Source: Nitrososphaerota archaeon
GTDB lineage: Archaea; Thermoproteota; Nitrososphaeria; Nitrososphaerales; Gagatemarchaeaceae
Length of the DNA: 6,263 bases
Assembly: GCA_016200025.1 (NCBI GenBank)
Contig: JACQFO010000055.1
Span: 1-6,263, forward strand
Direction: 5' to 3'
Made by a program: the position numbers and the translations under genes. The notes under the pieces were generated by a model, which did no database searches, had not been told where the DNA came from, and worked only from the letters and a program-made list of their open reading frames with translations. Below, one piece after another: positions 5,382 to 6,263 of this stretch (position 1 is the stretch's first letter; every line of letters begins with the position of its first letter).

Positions 5382-5903
5382 TTGCCGAAGGTCTACAGGC
5401 TGCCAGAGAGCCTTAGGCCATCGCTCGCAAGACCCCTCGGCCGCCTCTTCAAGAAGGATGAGGTCGACGGACCCACGTTCAAGAAGCTCGTGGGGGAGGC
5501 GGCCATGGTCGTCACTGTCGGGGACAGGGTCACGGAGACGGTGTGGGGCCTGGGGAGGGCGCCCGACCTGCAGGTCGTCGACTCCAGGGAGAACAGAAAG
5601 GAACGGAACCCGCCCGACGTCCCGTTCGCGAGGCTCGTCAAGGTCAAAAACCCTCCGGGGACGCTGACTCACGAAGCGATCGAGGGGGTCCGAGACGCAC
5701 TGGGAGGAAAGAAGCCCGCGAGGGTCCTCGTCGAAGGGGAGGAGGACCTGGTGGCCATCCCCGTGATAGCCCTGGCGCCGGTCTCCGCGCTGGTCTTCTA
5801 CGGGCAGCCGGGCGAAGGCATAGTGGCTGTGAGGGCGGACGCTGTGGCAAAGTCAAGGAACAGGCGGATCCTTGGAGAGATGGGCATCTCCGAGGTCCGT
5901 TGA
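5382..5903 (+). CDS. GTP-dependent dephospho-CoA kinase (DUF359 / COG1909)
   Basis: Archaeal enzyme for the last step of coenzyme A biosynthesis. It phosphorylates dephospho-CoA with GTP and is unrelated to bacterial CoaE. The 173-residue length and motifs fit the family: VVTVGDRVT (43-51), PDLQVVDSRENRKER (61-75), the VEGEEDLVAIPVI block (117-129) with the conserved EGEEDL, and VFYGQPGEGIVAV (138-150). The acidic residues in VGD, VVD and EGEED are the likely metal- and substrate-binding residues. The start is TTG 5382 (MPKVYRLPE), 4 bases after the spt4 stop. This is the same arrangement as at the aIF2 gamma/PIN junction. It ends with TGA, showing that TGA is used as a stop in this genome. 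It lies in its usual archaeal place between spt4 and S24e. Confidence 0.93.
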   Translation: MPKVYRLPESLRPSLARPLGRLFKKDEVDGPTFKKLVGEAAMVVTVGDRVTETVWGLGRAPDLQVVDSRENRKERNPPDVPFARLVKVKNPPGTLTHEAIEGVRDALGGKKPARVLVEGEEDLVAIPVIALAPVSALVFYGQPGEGIVAVRADAVAKSRNRRILGEMGISEVR

Positions 5904-5910
5904 ATCGGAG

Positions 5911-5921
5911 CAAGTTAATAT
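5911..5921 (+). promoter_or_regulatory. TATA promoter of the S24e gene
   Basis: The sequence caagttaatat lies just after the DUF359 stop and is centred about 29-30 bases before ATG 5947, predicting an almost leaderless transcript. The TTAATATC core is identical to that of the rpoE1 promoter. S24e may therefore be made both from this promoter and by read-through from the upstream operon. Confidence 0.6.
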
Positions 5922-5946
5922 CCCCGAAGAAAATGGCTCGACAGAG

Positions 5947-6263
5947 ATGCAGGCTGAGAAGAAGAGCGAATCCAAGGTCCTCGACAGGTCCTACGTAGAG
6001 CTGTCCATCGAAGGGAAGGCGGGCAAGGTGACCCGCAAGGAAGTAGTCGCAGAGGTCGCACAGCAGATGGGCGTCCCCTCCGAGAACGTGGCCCTCGTCA
6101 GCATCGACGGCAGGTCCGGCACCACTGACCTGGTCGCGAAAGTCTTCGTTTATGGTTCCACCGAGTCAAAGAAGAGGGTCCACCCGATGTACCTGGGGGA
6201 GAGGATGCTCACGAAGGAGGAGCGCGAGAAGCTGAAGCAGGACAGGAAGAAGGCGAAGGCCCC
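5947..6263 (+). CDS. rps24e: 30S ribosomal protein S24e (3' partial)
   Basis: Small-subunit ribosomal protein shared by archaea and eukaryotes. The 105 full codons present read MQAEKKSESKVLDRSYVEL and continue through KVTRKEVVAEVAQQMG, ALVSIDGRSGTTDLVAKVFVYGS, KRVHPMYLGERM and TKEEREKLKQDRKKAK, all recognisable S24e features. The gene runs past the right edge with no stop, so the basic C-terminal tail is incomplete. ATG 5947 is in frame with the conserved domain. The nearby ATG at 5933 is in a different frame and gives an unrelated Arg-rich translation. The product has a short charged N-terminal extension before the domain. In other archaea S27ae and the Kae1 gene often follow. Confidence 0.93.
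   Translation, partial: MQAEKKSESKVLDRSYVELSIEGKAGKVTRKEVVAEVAQQMGVPSENVALVSIDGRSGTTDLVAKVFVYGSTESKKRVHPMYLGERMLTKEEREKLKQDRKKAKA

Noticed and set aside
5122..5998. Arg/Gly-rich plus-strand frames overlapping spt4, DUF359 and the S24e start, including ATG 5933
   Set aside because: Out of frame with the conserved proteins and composed of Arg/Gly/Pro shadow sequence. The S24e domain is in frame with ATG 5947 instead.

Overview
This 6.3 kb, GC-rich window comes from an archaeon. It carries archaea-specific information-processing genes: aIF2 gamma, a PIN protein of the Fcf1/VapC9-like group, RNA polymerase subunit Rpo7 (RpoE1), Spt4, the GTP-dependent dephospho-CoA kinase and ribosomal protein S24e. 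TATA-like boxes lie roughly 25-45 bases upstream of several starts, close enough in some cases to imply leaderless or nearly leaderless mRNAs. TTG and GTG starts are common. The protein style suggests the TACK side, perhaps Nitrososphaerota or a related lineage, but I cannot fix the phylum from this sequence alone.

Layout. At 1-743 is the 3' part of the aIF2 gamma gene, whose 5' end lies outside the window. It is followed after 3 bases by a PIN-domain gene (747-1118). A minus-strand gene for a four-helix membrane protein (1111-1545) converges on the PIN gene and overlaps its end by 8 bases. A divergent region near 1546-1584 leads into a short secreted, pilin-like gene (1585-2004) broken by one in-frame TGA. 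Next come a secreted parallel beta-helix (NosD/PbH1-type) protein (2168-3673, possibly from 2069) and an ammonia-dependent NAD synthetase, NadE (3748-4533), with its own promoter. From 4604 the informational genes resume: rpoE1, spt4 and the dephospho-CoA kinase (DUF359) lie tightly packed as one likely operon. S24e starts at 5947 from its own promoter and runs off the right edge.

How the genes fit together. In many archaea aIF2 gamma, the PIN protein, Rpo7, Spt4, DUF359 and S24e form one conserved translation/transcription cluster. Here it is split by about 3.4 kb of accessory genes: the membrane protein, the pilin-like remnant, the beta-helix protein and nadE. Three of these four look like cell-envelope or extracellular proteins. 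NadE (last step of NAD synthesis) and the DUF359 kinase (last step of CoA synthesis) are housekeeping cofactor enzymes.

I saw no tRNA, rRNA, CRISPR array, insertion sequence or convincing terminator. The items most worth a second look are the in-frame UGA in the cysteine-rich pilin-like gene, the Spt4 zinc site with Asp in place of the expected fourth Cys, the 18-base tandem duplication at the end of aIF2 gamma, and the accessory block splitting the conserved cluster. I found no convincing new multi-gene system.
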